NCBI GenBank assembly: GCA_900073065.1
Contig: FJOG01000045.1
Span: 161,954 to 225,953 of the forward strand
Length of the DNA stretch: 64,000 nucleotides
DNA from: Phialocephala subalpina
Taxonomy: Eukaryota > Ascomycota > Leotiomycetes > Helotiales > Mollisiaceae
Direction: 5' to 3'
Part shown: positions 35,402 to 44,644 of the stretch, one piece after another
How the letters are laid out: each line of letters starts with the position of its first letter
Numbering within the stretch: position 1 is the first letter of the stretch
Translations under genes and position numbers: made by a program
Notes under the pieces: generated by a model
Told to the model about the DNA's origin: nothing
What the model saw: the letters and a program-made list of their open reading frames with translations, nothing else
Databases searched by the model: none

Positions 35402-35677
35402 TTAACGCCTGGTGCGGAAACCGCACATGTAATCCCTCCCCTCATCACCCTTCTGTTCTTTGTCTACACCCGCATCTCTCCCATCATTCCGTCCAATCCA
35501 ATAAGCCCCCAAACAAGCAATTCCACAGAGAAGTAATTCTATGAGTGAAAAGACCCAGAAAACTTCCATGTTCACACACTGGATGAACAGCATGAAACCC
35601 AGAAGGGCGAATCCTGCGATGCCAATAAGAAGAGACTCGAGGCGATCGAGGTCATACCAGTTCGCGGTCTGAGGCAT
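35402..35677 (-). CDS. Small two-helix membrane protein, family member 4
   Basis: Single-exon frame from ATG 35677 to the stop at 35402, 91 aa. Two hydrophobic helices (LLIGIAGFALLGFMLFIQC and VFWVFSLIELLLCGIACLGA) followed by a short charged tail ending CGFRTRR. Helix 1, the FS-x2-ELLL motif and the C-x-G-x2-W end of helix 2 match member 3 residue for residue at several positions, so the two are paralogues. It lacks the coiled-coil half, either by truncation or because the ancestral gene was short. The frame is also open upstream to 35863, but the ATG at 35677 best fits the paralogue start. No function is known; a small membrane protein is all the sequence shows. Confidence 0.5.
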   Translation of the reverse strand: MPQTANWYDLDRLESLLIGIAGFALLGFMLFIQCVNMEVFWVFSLIELLLCGIACLGAYWIGRNDGRDAGVDKEQKGDEGRDYMCGFRTRR

Positions 35678-36230
35678 CGTGAATTGCCGTTGATGTATCG
35701 TGTGAGGGTGGGAAGTGTTTGAACGTCGAGGTCGTGGCTTATAAAGGAAGGACTTCATCGTGACGTGTGTGTGTTGACGGGTGTGAACTAGGCGGGACTG
35801 CTCCGAAGTTGGGACCCAAACATCAGCATTCGCAGTCGCAGGGCGCAGTTGTTTCTCGCTCATACCTCATCGGGAACCTGGAACCGGAATAACACGAATG
35901 AAAATCATATGCAACTGATGAAACGAACCTCGTTGAACAAGAGCACGGATGCATCACAAGAAAGAGGGACGAAGATATGGAGACCGAGTATTAGGATTGG
36001 CGACATGAAGAAAGTCCCCAGAACGAATTAAGAATACAAAGGACACCGAGAGCCCGAAACACATCCAACCTCCCAGCAGCCGCGACCACCATAATACTAC
36101 CTTGGGCCGACGAAGGAAAACCAGGGACAATCTAGATATACACCCCTGAAAGAAAGGCGTTCATCAAAAGCAACCCACCTTATCTGCATCAATAGCCGAG
36201 TGGCCACGACGGTTTGTTGTATTGTGAGAG
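35678..36230. other. Intergenic, nothing recognised
   Basis: 553 bp between family member 4 and the 3' end of the AIG1-like gene. No repeat or RNA gene seen. Confidence 0.45.
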
Positions 36231-37350
36231 CTATTGTGGAAGTTGTTGATAGCCACTCTTCTTGTTCTCGCCCTTTTTGGTGAGTTGTTGACGGATGGCG
36301 GTAAGTCCGTAGATGAACCAGAAGACTGAGATGGTTAGAGACAGAGAAGAACAGACAGATGTGAGGTGCTTACAGAGGTTGTTCAGAACGGCAAAGCCAA
36401 ACCATGAAGAAATGACATACTCCCAGCCAACTTGCTTGTGGTCGAAGAAGTAGTAGGCAAACTTGTCCTGGACGATGTAACCGATGTAAGTCCAGCCAAT
36501 GTAGATGAAAGAGAGGACGGTGAGGCCAGCAGTATGGGCGCCGATGGTCTGGAAGCATGTTAGTGGGTGATGGATTGGTGAGTCGGAGTGAGTTGCCTCT
36601 GGGATTCTGATGCTACTGAAGAATAGGACCTCAATGAAACCAACCAAAGCGCTGATACCAAACTTGTTGAGGACGAAGAACGTGGTGAACCATCCGTTGT
36701 TGAATATTTGATCGGCTGGAGGAAGAGATTTTAGCATGTGTCTGCGAAAGCGCCCGTGCGACTTACCAGGAATTGTGGTCTTGTTCTTGGGAACCAAGAT
36801 TGCCCAGTGAATTAGAAGAGAGGTGTATGGAAAGCTGTTGGTAGCAGAGTAGTAGATGCCGAACCAGGTCTTGTTCTTGGTGGAGGTATGTTGGCGTGGT
36901 GGCGACAAGAACTTCTGGACGCGTGTTGCAGCAGATTGAGTCTGACTGCCGTGGTGAGGATAGTGGAGATGCATATAGGTCCAGGTCTGCAGATGATGTT
37001 AACATGAAAAAAGAGTGGATTTGAAGAGAGGAGAGCTTACGAAGGCGATGACATGGTACAGAACCTGGATGAAGTACTGAAGGTTGGAGAACTCGAAGAC
37101 GGTCAACCATCCATGGTGGTTGTGCTTGATCTCATAATCGATGATCATGATGAAGCTGGCGACTAAGTAGGCTGCAACCAGACCTCGCAGACCGACGAGA
37201 GCCTTCTGGCCAACGCCGAGCCATGGCGAATGGCAGACGCGAAGGAAGATGGGCTGCGACCGATGAGTATTGATGGAGAGGATTGGAGTGGGTACCTACA
37301 TGATCACCCTTCTTGTTGTCCTTGGGAAGGAGAGCCGTGGAGGAAGACAT
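36231..37350 (-). CDS. FAR-17a/AIG1-like integral membrane protein
   Basis: Exons 37350-37300, 37253-37041, 36986-36767, 36715-36374 and 36325-36231 keep one frame and give 306 aa. A 48 bp in-frame segment, 36596-36549, has a GC donor (GAG|GCAACT), a CACTAAC branch and a TTCCAG acceptor; removing it gives 290 aa and joins IRIPE to TIGAHTAGL as expected for the family. About six hydrophobic helices are present. Family traits: NSFPYTSLLIHWAILVP, the GAHTAGLTVLSFIYIGWTYI helix with its conserved His, and FWFIYGLTAIRQQLTKKGE at the end. AIG1/ADTRP proteins hydrolyse fatty-acid esters of hydroxy fatty acids in animals, using a Thr and a His; the fungal role is not established. Its 5' region faces the palindrome array. 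Confidence 0.75.
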
Positions 37351-38734
37351 TGTGTTGACAGAAACGAGTGAAGAGCTTTCTAGGTGATGTATGGAAACAG
37401 GAAACCAAGACTTGAAGATCTTCCGAGCGCTGTGAAGAGAAGTGCATGAAAGCGTCGAAGATTGATGGTTATTGATGAAGAGAAGAGGAACGAGAGAAGG
37501 AAAGGAAGATGTAAACAAGACTTGGAAATGATGAGGAAGGAGGGGGTGAGTGCTTGGGGCAAGAGCAAATGTCCCGTGGCGACCGGGACATTTTGGAAGG
37601 TGCGAACAGAGGCCAAGCAGAATCGCGACCTACCAGTAACCACAGATGGATGCCATCAGAATTCCAGATCATTTCCAAATGTCCTGGCGATTGTGGGACA
37701 TTGGAAAGAAGGAGACTGCAGGATCTCATACCTGTGCCCGCGCTGGCTAGGAGATGTGGGAAGGTGCGAGTGTAGGTGATCGAGTACAAGTTTGAAGCAC
37801 GACCTACTTAACTCTTTAAACGCTCTGAAATATCCCTACTGTTCTGGGGCATTGCATAGACGCGAAAATCCAGATATCGAGAACATTGCCCAGGATCAGG
37901 CCCATAACTTCAAATTCCTGAAATCTGAAATCTTGATGTCCCGTAATGGCTGGGACATTTTCATCTTGGAAACGCGCTCCGCTCCACCCCGAGGTAGAGC
38001 TCAGGCCTAACCTTTGAGCCTTTCGACTGGTAATTACAATGTCCTGACTGGATTGGAGCATTGTCGGGAGGAGTTTCACGAAATTCGAGACTGGTCGGAG
38101 TACGCGTGGAGACCAAGTTCGCAATGTCCAGCGGAGACAAGAACATTGGGGATACCGATGCAGAAGAATGACGGTTCTCAAGCGGATATGAGATGACAGA
38201 CTCTACTTCGAGCGCGATCATTGTCCCTACAGTCACCGGACATTGGAGTGACAGGGCTTAGAAATCTGTCGTATTGCCAACCTTCAGAACACGCAGCTTT
38301 GATGTAACAGATCTCATAGATGACCCTGAAGATGACTCCTGATGAAATTTCTGAAAAATATCGAAGGAACGCGTAAATATATAGGTTGAAATATCGAGAC
38401 CGAAATGAGAGTTGATGAAAAGGGAAGACGTTTTCGTGATGTTGTTGAAGTTCTTATGCATCCTTGCACAAAGCCTCGGCTGCTTGCACAACTTCGCATA
38501 AAATTATCCAAACCTCAAAGCTGTCCACAACTCCAAATCTCCAACCAGCCCACCAGCTCGCGACAATTCCCAGCAGGCTGCCATTCCTCCAGTGTCCTCC
38601 CCTACCACGCCCTCCACCATCTTCCTCCTTCTGCGATCATTCGACCTGCGAGCAAAAACCATTGACGCGACAATTCCTCTACCCAGCCTCCCATAAACAC
38701 CACCACAAATCAACCTGACACCAAGAACCTCACC
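37351..38734. other. Divergent intergenic region with a palindrome array
   Basis: 1.38 kb between the divergent AIG1-like and SEC11 genes. It holds the array of imperfect palindromes listed next and otherwise no gene. Confidence 0.6.
37567..38245. repeat. Array of seven palindromes AATGTCCC-loop-GGGACATT
   Basis: Seven copies at about 37567-37593, 37672-37707, 37829-37853, 37935-37959, 38036-38064, 38121-38149 and 38219-38245. The first is perfect (10-base arms AAATGTCCCG/CGGGACATTT, 7-base loop); the second has 12-base arms with one bulge; the others keep the ATGTCC and GGACAT cores with one to three mismatches. Centres are spaced roughly 85-150 bp. Sequence between palindromes is poorly alike, with weak similarity such as GACCTAC after copies 1 and 2. 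The array could be a set of protein-binding sites, a diverged tandem repeat, or dispersed short elements. Confidence 0.75.
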
Positions 38735-39471
38735 ATGCTCTCCGCCCTCCAAAACCCCCGGCAAGCAGCCGCCCAACTGCTGAACTTCGGTCTCATCCTC
38801 TCGACCGCATTCATGATGTGGAAAGGCCTCTCCGTTATCGCCGACTCTCCCTCTCCAATAGTCGTCGTTCTGTCCGGATCTATGTATGACAAATTCTTCC
38901 CTTTATTTCAAGAGATTTTCAGAGCAGAACTCTGCGCGACTACTGCGAACTCGGCTCCTTAGCTCCTTGACTCCCAGATCATTCTCTAAATCTCATACTA
39001 ACTTATCTAAGGGAGCCTGCATTCCAGAGAGGAGATCTGTTGTTCCTTTGGAACCGAAACTTCTTTGAGGAGACGAAGGTTGGGGAGATTGTGGTGTATA
39101 ATGTGAAGGGGAAGGATATTCCGATTGTTCATCGGTTGGTGCGGAAATTTGGTACTGGGTACGCTCCCTTTTACTAAAATTCGCAAGTCCGGTGTTCTTG
39201 GTTGTGTGGGAAATTGTCTGCGGATACATGGCTAATATGGGATTGCAGAGACGAAGCAAAGATTCTTACGAAAGGAGACAATAATCTGGCAGACGACACC
39301 GAGCTCTACGCACGCGGACAAGACTACCTCGAGCGGAAGGACATCATTGGCAGTGTGGTGGGATACATTCCATTCGTGGGCTACGTGACGATTATGCTGA
39401 GCGAGCACCCATGGTTGAAGACGGTAATGCTGGGAATAATGGGCTTGGTGGTCGTATTGCAGAGAGAATAA
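38735..39471 (+). CDS. SEC11: Signal peptidase complex catalytic subunit SEC11
   Basis: Exons 38735-38883, 39012-39158 and 39249-39471, all in frame, give 172 aa, the expected size. The N-terminal helix (residues ~15-35) anchors the protein in the ER membrane. The catalytic Ser lies in [15 protein letters not shown], split by intron 1; the catalytic His is in [14 protein letters not shown]; the box with conserved Asp is [12 protein letters not shown]. The C-terminus [20 protein letters not shown] matches SEC11. It removes signal peptides from secretory proteins in the ER lumen, as part of the signal peptidase complex. Introns are 128 and 90 bp. No anomaly. Confidence 0.95.
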
Positions 39472-40042
39472 TGGCATGGTTTTACGGCAGGCGTTTGGAG
39501 GAATACCCAAATGTATGATATCAAAAGTCAATGCACCTGGGAATAGGACAATAGCATGACATATCAAATGCATATTGCTTCGGCCGTCGAATTGGGCTGT
39601 GCGCAAATATCCAAGCCACCCACGTATTTTGAGAATGCTGCCACACACACATCTTTCAAACTGGGCTTGGGAAACATCTCCACAACCCCTCCAAATATTC
39701 CTAAGCATCAAATTGTTCTTCGAGACGTGGGACATTAGTCAGCTTTGGTCTGTTGACAAATTTCCTCTTCAGAAACTCCACAGCCTTGTTCCACCACTAG
39801 CGCCTGCGGAGCGACAGGGATTAGGTTCCAAGCTCCATCTCCAAACTTTCTGGACTCTGACGTGAAGCAAGATTCCAAACACACAACAAAGGGTACAAAA
39901 TTTCAGAAGTATTTAATCGACTGTTCCTGCGACTAGATTCCTCTTCTATAACGAACATCTGTTATTGTCCTTCGACCTCAAGTACATCTGCAGCCAGCCT
40001 AAACTTCCTCCAACTACCCCACTATCCTAGCTGTTAGGCACT
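39472..40042. other. Intergenic, half palindrome only
   Basis: 571 bp between SEC11 and the E2 gene. One half-site GGGACATTAG of the palindrome family lies near 39729-39738. Nothing else seen. Confidence 0.45.
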
Positions 40043-40637
40043 ATGACACAGAAGAGGATCACCAAGGTATGCTTTACGCCCCCCAAATACTATCTCTTGA
40101 ATATGGCAGACAGTCCCCTAAGAAAATCAGGACACTGACAGCTTCCCAGGAGCTCCAAGAGGTGTTGGCAACTCCCCCACCAGGCATCAAAGTCAACCTA
40201 GTCGACGAAAGCAATGTCCACAACTGGAACATCATAATGGACGGCCCAGCCGACTCTCCCTACGCTGTACATTCCCCTTTCTCTCCCCCGTCAACCCTCT
40301 AACTAACAAATCATCTCCCCAGGGCGGCAAATTCCAACTCCTCCTCGTCCTCCCACCCGAATATCCATTCAAGCCCCCCAAGATCAACTTCAAAACCCGC
40401 ATCTACCACCCAAACGTCACCTTCGACGAACACGGAAGTATGTGTATCGGAATCCTGAAATCAGAAGCATGGAAGCCAAGCTCTCGAATCCCTAACGTCT
40501 TGACTGCTATCCAACAACTTCTTCTCGAGCCCGTACCTGATGATGCGCTGGAGCAAGCTACAGCCCAAAAGTTCAAGGAGGATAGAAAAGCGTATGATAA
40601 GGAGGCGAGAGAGATGACAAAGAAATACGCAAAGTGA
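40043..40637 (+). CDS. Ubiquitin-conjugating enzyme E2
   Basis: Exons 40043-40066, 40150-40266 and 40323-40637 give 151 aa, a minimal UBC domain. Landmarks: LPPEYPFKPPKINFKTRIYH followed by PNV (the HPN motif), then HGSMCIGIL with the active-site Cys that carries ubiquitin as a thioester, and a C-terminal helix DDALEQATAQKFKEDRKAYD. The fold matches the UBC4/UBE2L3 group by eye; I do not assign an orthologue. The first exon encodes only eight residues, MTQKRITK, which is usual for fungal E2 genes. Its stop codon overlaps a palindrome (40635-40664) of the same type as the 37.6-38.2 kb array. Confidence 0.92.
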
Positions 40638-40664
40638 ATGTCCCCGAGAAGCCGGGGACTTTCA
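40635..40664. repeat. Palindrome over the E2 stop codon
   Basis: Arms TGAATGTCCCCG and CGGGGACTTTCA with one mismatch and a 6-base loop; the first three bases are the E2 stop codon. Same core as the array at 37567-38245. It would form a stable hairpin at the start of the 3' UTR. Confidence 0.65.
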
Positions 40665-41655
40665 GAATGGGCTGGAAAGAGGCTGGGAGAGTAGCAGAGC
40701 TGAGGTCTCATGAAAATGATGCATACGAGCGTTTTGATTGTACCACGGCGTTCGGGACATTCAGAGCAGTCATGAACTTTAGAGGTCTGCATCGCGGGCG
40801 TGGAATTACTTTTGCAACCCAAATGGTCCTTTTCCGAGCCCGTGCTATTTTTCTCTGTTTTTGTCCATTTGAATGTCCCCGCCACTGTCAGTAACTGTCA
40901 ACAGCGACGAACCTCACCAGCTTGGCATTTCAACATCAAACTCCCCGCAGGCTTACTGGCAGTGGATCTCTAACTCAATTCGAGACAATTTCGAATAACT
41001 CCAATAGCCTTGCAACGTCCTTCTCCACTTTCGCGTTAAACAGCGAAGATCCCATCTTCCCAAAAAACGATACAGGGGGCCAGCAGCGCGTATCAGCCAG
41101 TGAGATTTGAGAACGCTCATGCAGTTATCCGTCACTATGCCCAAAGTATGCCTGCTAAACCTCGAAAACCAACACCGTCTCTCCAATAGTTTTCTCTCCC
41201 AGCAATTAAAGATTATATTAAATTATTCAAATCTGACCTCAGTGCAACGTGCCTTTTCAATAGACTTTGTTCAAATTGTTTGCACAAGAACTTTATGCGC
41301 GCTCTGTGACAGTTCTGATTCATCGGAAAAGGAACCTGACCTGGGTCATCTGGGTAATATCAGCTTCTGCTTGGACCACCGCAATCACGAAACATCCGGG
41401 ATCAGATCCCCAAAACAAAATACACAAAACACAAACTTCTATCCCTGGACTCAATTGACCTCGTTTTCGACCTTCGACATCTGCCAGAGCTGGTACGGAC
41501 ACTCTTCTCGACAATTGCATCCTCAAAGGACGGAATAGCAGACCGACATTCAGCGCGTATGGATCTCTGATACTTGGAACAAGGGTTGCGACATCGACCG
41601 GGTTTCTGGACCTCAAGTGGAGGCCCAACGCCCTGGCAGAGGAATTGGAGATAAA
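40665..41655. other. Intergenic, two half palindromes
   Basis: About 1 kb between the E2 and TBC genes. GGGACATTC near 40754 and GAATGTCCCCG near 40870 form a widely spaced inverted pair of the same core. The distal part is the TBC gene 5' region. No other feature seen. Confidence 0.5.
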
Positions 41656-44232
41656 ATGAACATGGCAAATGGATACAATGGCGCTGGGACGTCGGACTCC
41701 TTCAATGTCGAAGACGCTCACGTCAGAAGGCAGCGAAGCATGAAGTTTAGCCTTTACCCAGCTGGACCAGCTCGTCCTCGAACAGCTTCCAAAAGCTCAA
41801 CACCCTCTGGCCCCACCACGCCTGTATCTCCAACTGCACCGCAGACTCCTCATCAATTCCTGCCTTCGAGAGAGGAATCTCTGCAGTATCAGCGACCGTA
41901 TACCTCGCATCATCCGCAGTCCCAGGAATCGAGAGCTTACACCTCGCCTGCGGCTCAGCACAACCTCCACAAGAGACCGTCGGAGGCATCACGTCTACGG
42001 GCACTGAATAATGGCTACAGATCCCAATCCTCAGATGGAAGAAATACCCCAGAACGGCGGAATCACACCCCAGAGCCAGCACACATAGACAACTTCTCCC
42101 GACCTCGAGCCCCCAGTCTCCGCCGCCGAAACGATTCCCCCAAGCCTCTGATTCACAACGCTGCCACCTTCCCCCTACAAATCGAAGAAGAACGAACACC
42201 TACAGATCTTGCCTCTTCGCGAGATAGAGGGTTCTCAGCCTCGTCTTCCCAATCTGCAGTGAACGTGGCGTCCCATCCTCTACGGCCTTCTCCTTCGATC
42301 CCCGACTACGGTGCTCCGGACTCAATATACTCTCGCCAACGAAATCTCAATAATCCAGCTTACAGACAGCAACAAAGGCGAGATATCAGCGGAGCAGACA
42401 GCGTATACTCCGCCCAACGCCGCGAACCAATCATCCGCCCCGGTTTCGACAGCGAAGAAGTACGAGCTAGCTTTCGCTCAGCCTTGACCACAAACTCCAG
42501 TTTCCTAGGCACAAGTGGGACAGAACGAAGTAGTGTTTTAACAAAGAGCAGTTCGGCGACTTCTATCTATGGGAGGGATGAGGGCATGAGTGTGGATGAT
42601 GCGATTGGGATGTATGAGGGTGGCTTCCAGACGGATTCTGGTGTTGAGGATAATTACTCTGTGAGGACGAGACCGATAACGCAGGATTCGGAGAGGAAGA
42701 GGATATCGGGGTTGGAGGAGGCGATGAATGATATGCTAATGGTGCCGCCGTCTAATGTAATCATGAGGGATTCGACGCAGATATTCAGTATGAATAATGG
42801 GAGAAGTACGCCGAGCCCGGAGCCTACTCCAAGGGACATTGCAAGGGACTTCCCGCGGGAGGAGAAGTTGGAGGTTCAGGAGAAATACTTCGATCAACAA
42901 CCACTGAGTCCTACCCGACCCACGACAGGGCGGCCTACGACAGGACGACCTAATACTGGGAGGCCTGTCACAAGAGCATCGACTGAACCATTTGACGAAT
43001 CCAGGGATCGGTATGGATTTAAGAAGAAAAGTCAACATATTTCACTGGAGCAGTACGAAGCCTGGAACGGGCCATACAAAGAACATCTTGCTCGACGGCG
43101 AAAGAAATGGGTAGCTCTAATGAAAGATTCGAGTCTCCCATCGGACAAACCAGAACGATTTCCACCACAGTCTACCAGGGTGAAGAGGTTCATACGGAAA
43201 GGTATACCGCCAGACTGGAGAGGTGCTGCTTGGTGGTATTACGCTGGGGGTCCCAAAATGCTTGCCCTACATCCTGGGGAGTATAATATTCTGGTACAAA
43301 AAGCTGAAGCTGGAGGAGTGAGTGAAACGGACGACGAGATCATCGAGCGGGATCTGAATCGTACATTTCCGGACAATATCAAGTTCAAACCAGACACTCC
43401 ACCAGGCGATGCTCGAGATAGTGTACGTTCCGTCAAGGAGCCGGAGACCCCAATAGTTCAGTCACTGAGGAGGGTCCTTCAAGCATTCTCGATACAGAAT
43501 CCGAAAATTGGGTATTGTCAGTCACTCAACTTCCTGGCTGGGCTTCTGCTCTTGTTCATGAACGAGGAGAAGTCGTTCTGGATGCTCAATATCATCACGC
43601 GAGTCTACCTCCCAGGAACCCACGAGCTGAATCTCGAAGGCGCAAATGTTGATCTCGGTGTCCTAATGTCTAGCATCAAGGACAATATGCCAGCCATCTG
43701 GGCTAAAATTGGTGGCGAGCTTGATGGATCTTCAGTGCCACACTCCCATCTCCGACTTCCTCCCATCACGCTTTGCACAACAGCCTGGTTCATGTCCTGC
43801 TTCATCGGCACCCTGCCAATCGAGAGTACTCTCCGGGTCTGGGACTGTTTCTTCTACGAAGGCTCAAAGACGCTCTTCCGAATCGCAATGACAATCTTCA
43901 AGCTAGGTGAACAGGAGATCAAGGCAGTCAGCGACCCGATGGAGATCTTCCAGGTTGTGCAGACAATTCCAAGACGATTGATCGACTGCAACACGGTCAT
44001 GGAAACTTGTTACAAGCGACGAAATGGATTCGGACATCTCAGCCAGGACACGATCGAGAAAGGTCGTGCGGAGCGCAGAAAAGGTTATGCCGAGGAACGA
44101 GAGCGCGAACAGCGTGAGCAGTCGGGACAAGTAGCTGGGACGACTGGACTTGGAAGACAAGGTACGAGGAAAGGTGGTGGTCTTACCTTCGGACGAAAGA
44201 AACGCGCCATGGGACTGGCTGTAGAGGTCTAA
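41656..44232 (+). CDS. TBC-domain Rab GTPase-activating protein
   Basis: Single exon of 858 aa from the ATG at 41656; the frame is open 39 bp further up but without an ATG. Residues 1-~480 are low-complexity, rich in Ser, Pro, Arg and Gln, with a tandem TGRP repeat (TTGRPTTGRPNTGRP near residues 425-440). The TBC domain spans roughly 515-775: the arginine finger region RKGIPPDWRGAAWWYYAGG, the glutamine finger IGYCQSLNFLAG, then LCTTAWFMSCFIGTLPIEST and LRVWDCFFYEG. It would stimulate GTP hydrolysis by a Rab protein in vesicle transport, as do Gyp3/Msb3-type proteins, to which the domain looks closest. The C-terminus is basic and charged. No membrane segment. Confidence 0.92.
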   Translation: MNMANGYNGAGTSDSFNVEDAHVRRQRSMKFSLYPAGPARPRTASKSSTPSGPTTPVSPTAPQTPHQFLPSREESLQYQRPYTSHHPQSQESRAYTSPAAQHNLHKRPSEASRLRALNNGYRSQSSDGRNTPERRNHTPEPAHIDNFSRPRAPSLRRRNDSPKPLIHNAATFPLQIEEERTPTDLASSRDRGFSASSSQSAVNVASHPLRPSPSIPDYGAPDSIYSRQRNLNNPAYRQQQRRDISGADSVYSAQRREPIIRPGFDSEEVRASFRSALTTNSSFLGTSGTERSSVLTKSSSATSIYGRDEGMSVDDAIGMYEGGFQTDSGVEDNYSVRTRPITQDSERKRISGLEEAMNDMLMVPPSNVIMRDSTQIFSMNNGRSTPSPEPTPRDIARDFPREEKLEVQEKYFDQQPLSPTRPTTGRPTTGRPNTGRPVTRASTEPFDESRDRYGFKKKSQHISLEQYEAWNGPYKEHLARRRKKWVALMKDSSLPSDKPERFPPQSTRVKRFIRKGIPPDWRGAAWWYYAGGPKMLALHPGEYNILVQKAEAGGVSETDDEIIERDLNRTFPDNIKFKPDTPPGDARDSVRSVKEPETPIVQSLRRVLQAFSIQNPKIGYCQSLNFLAGLLLLFMNEEKSFWMLNIITRVYLPGTHELNLEGANVDLGVLMSSIKDNMPAIWAKIGGELDGSSVPHSHLRLPPITLCTTAWFMSCFIGTLPIESTLRVWDCFFYEGSKTLFRIAMTIFKLGEQEIKAVSDPMEIFQVVQTIPRRLIDCNTVMETCYKRRNGFGHLSQDTIEKGRAERRKGYAEEREREQREQSGQVAGTTGLGRQGTRKGGGLTFGRKKRAMGLAVEV

Positions 44233-44644
44233 TGCCGTGGTGAAGATGGGACAACGAATGATTAATTTAGACCTTATGCATGGGCTTCTTCTGACACATA
44301 GATTTGGGGTAAAGATGGGATGGGATGTGTTCATGATGTTACGACTTTTCGGTGCATATTGATTGGAGTTGGGTGGAGCAAAATAGCATAAATAGTCAGG
44401 TTTGCGGATTTGAGTGAGCAGACGTGCGAATATCATAGCTTTAATGCAATCATATTTGCATCTTCAACGCCCCTTGTCAGACTGAGAAGTTGATTGCAAT
44501 GTTCGTTGTTGCGAGTGACATCGAGGAGCGACTTTGGTGTTGCTGCGCCAACCTCAACCGAGAATCGCGACCCCAAAGAAAACATTGACTTTCTCCAACT
44601 TCAAGAACATCGTCACACGAACATCGCCACCTCAACAACAAAAA
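44233..44644. other. Intergenic between TBC and kinesin genes
   Basis: 412 bp, both genes on the plus strand. The frame of the kinesin gene is open upstream of its ATG but holds no other in-frame ATG. Nothing else seen. Confidence 0.5.

Noticed and set aside
37567..38245. CRISPR array
   Set aside because: The genome is fungal, the units are palindromes with variable loops and spacings, and no constant direct repeat is present.
41617..41655. Start of the TBC protein 13 codons further up
   Set aside because: That codon is GTG; nuclear fungal genes start at ATG, the first of which is at 41656.
44534..44644. Kinesin start 37 codons further up
   Set aside because: The codon there is TTG and no ATG exists before 44645 in this frame.
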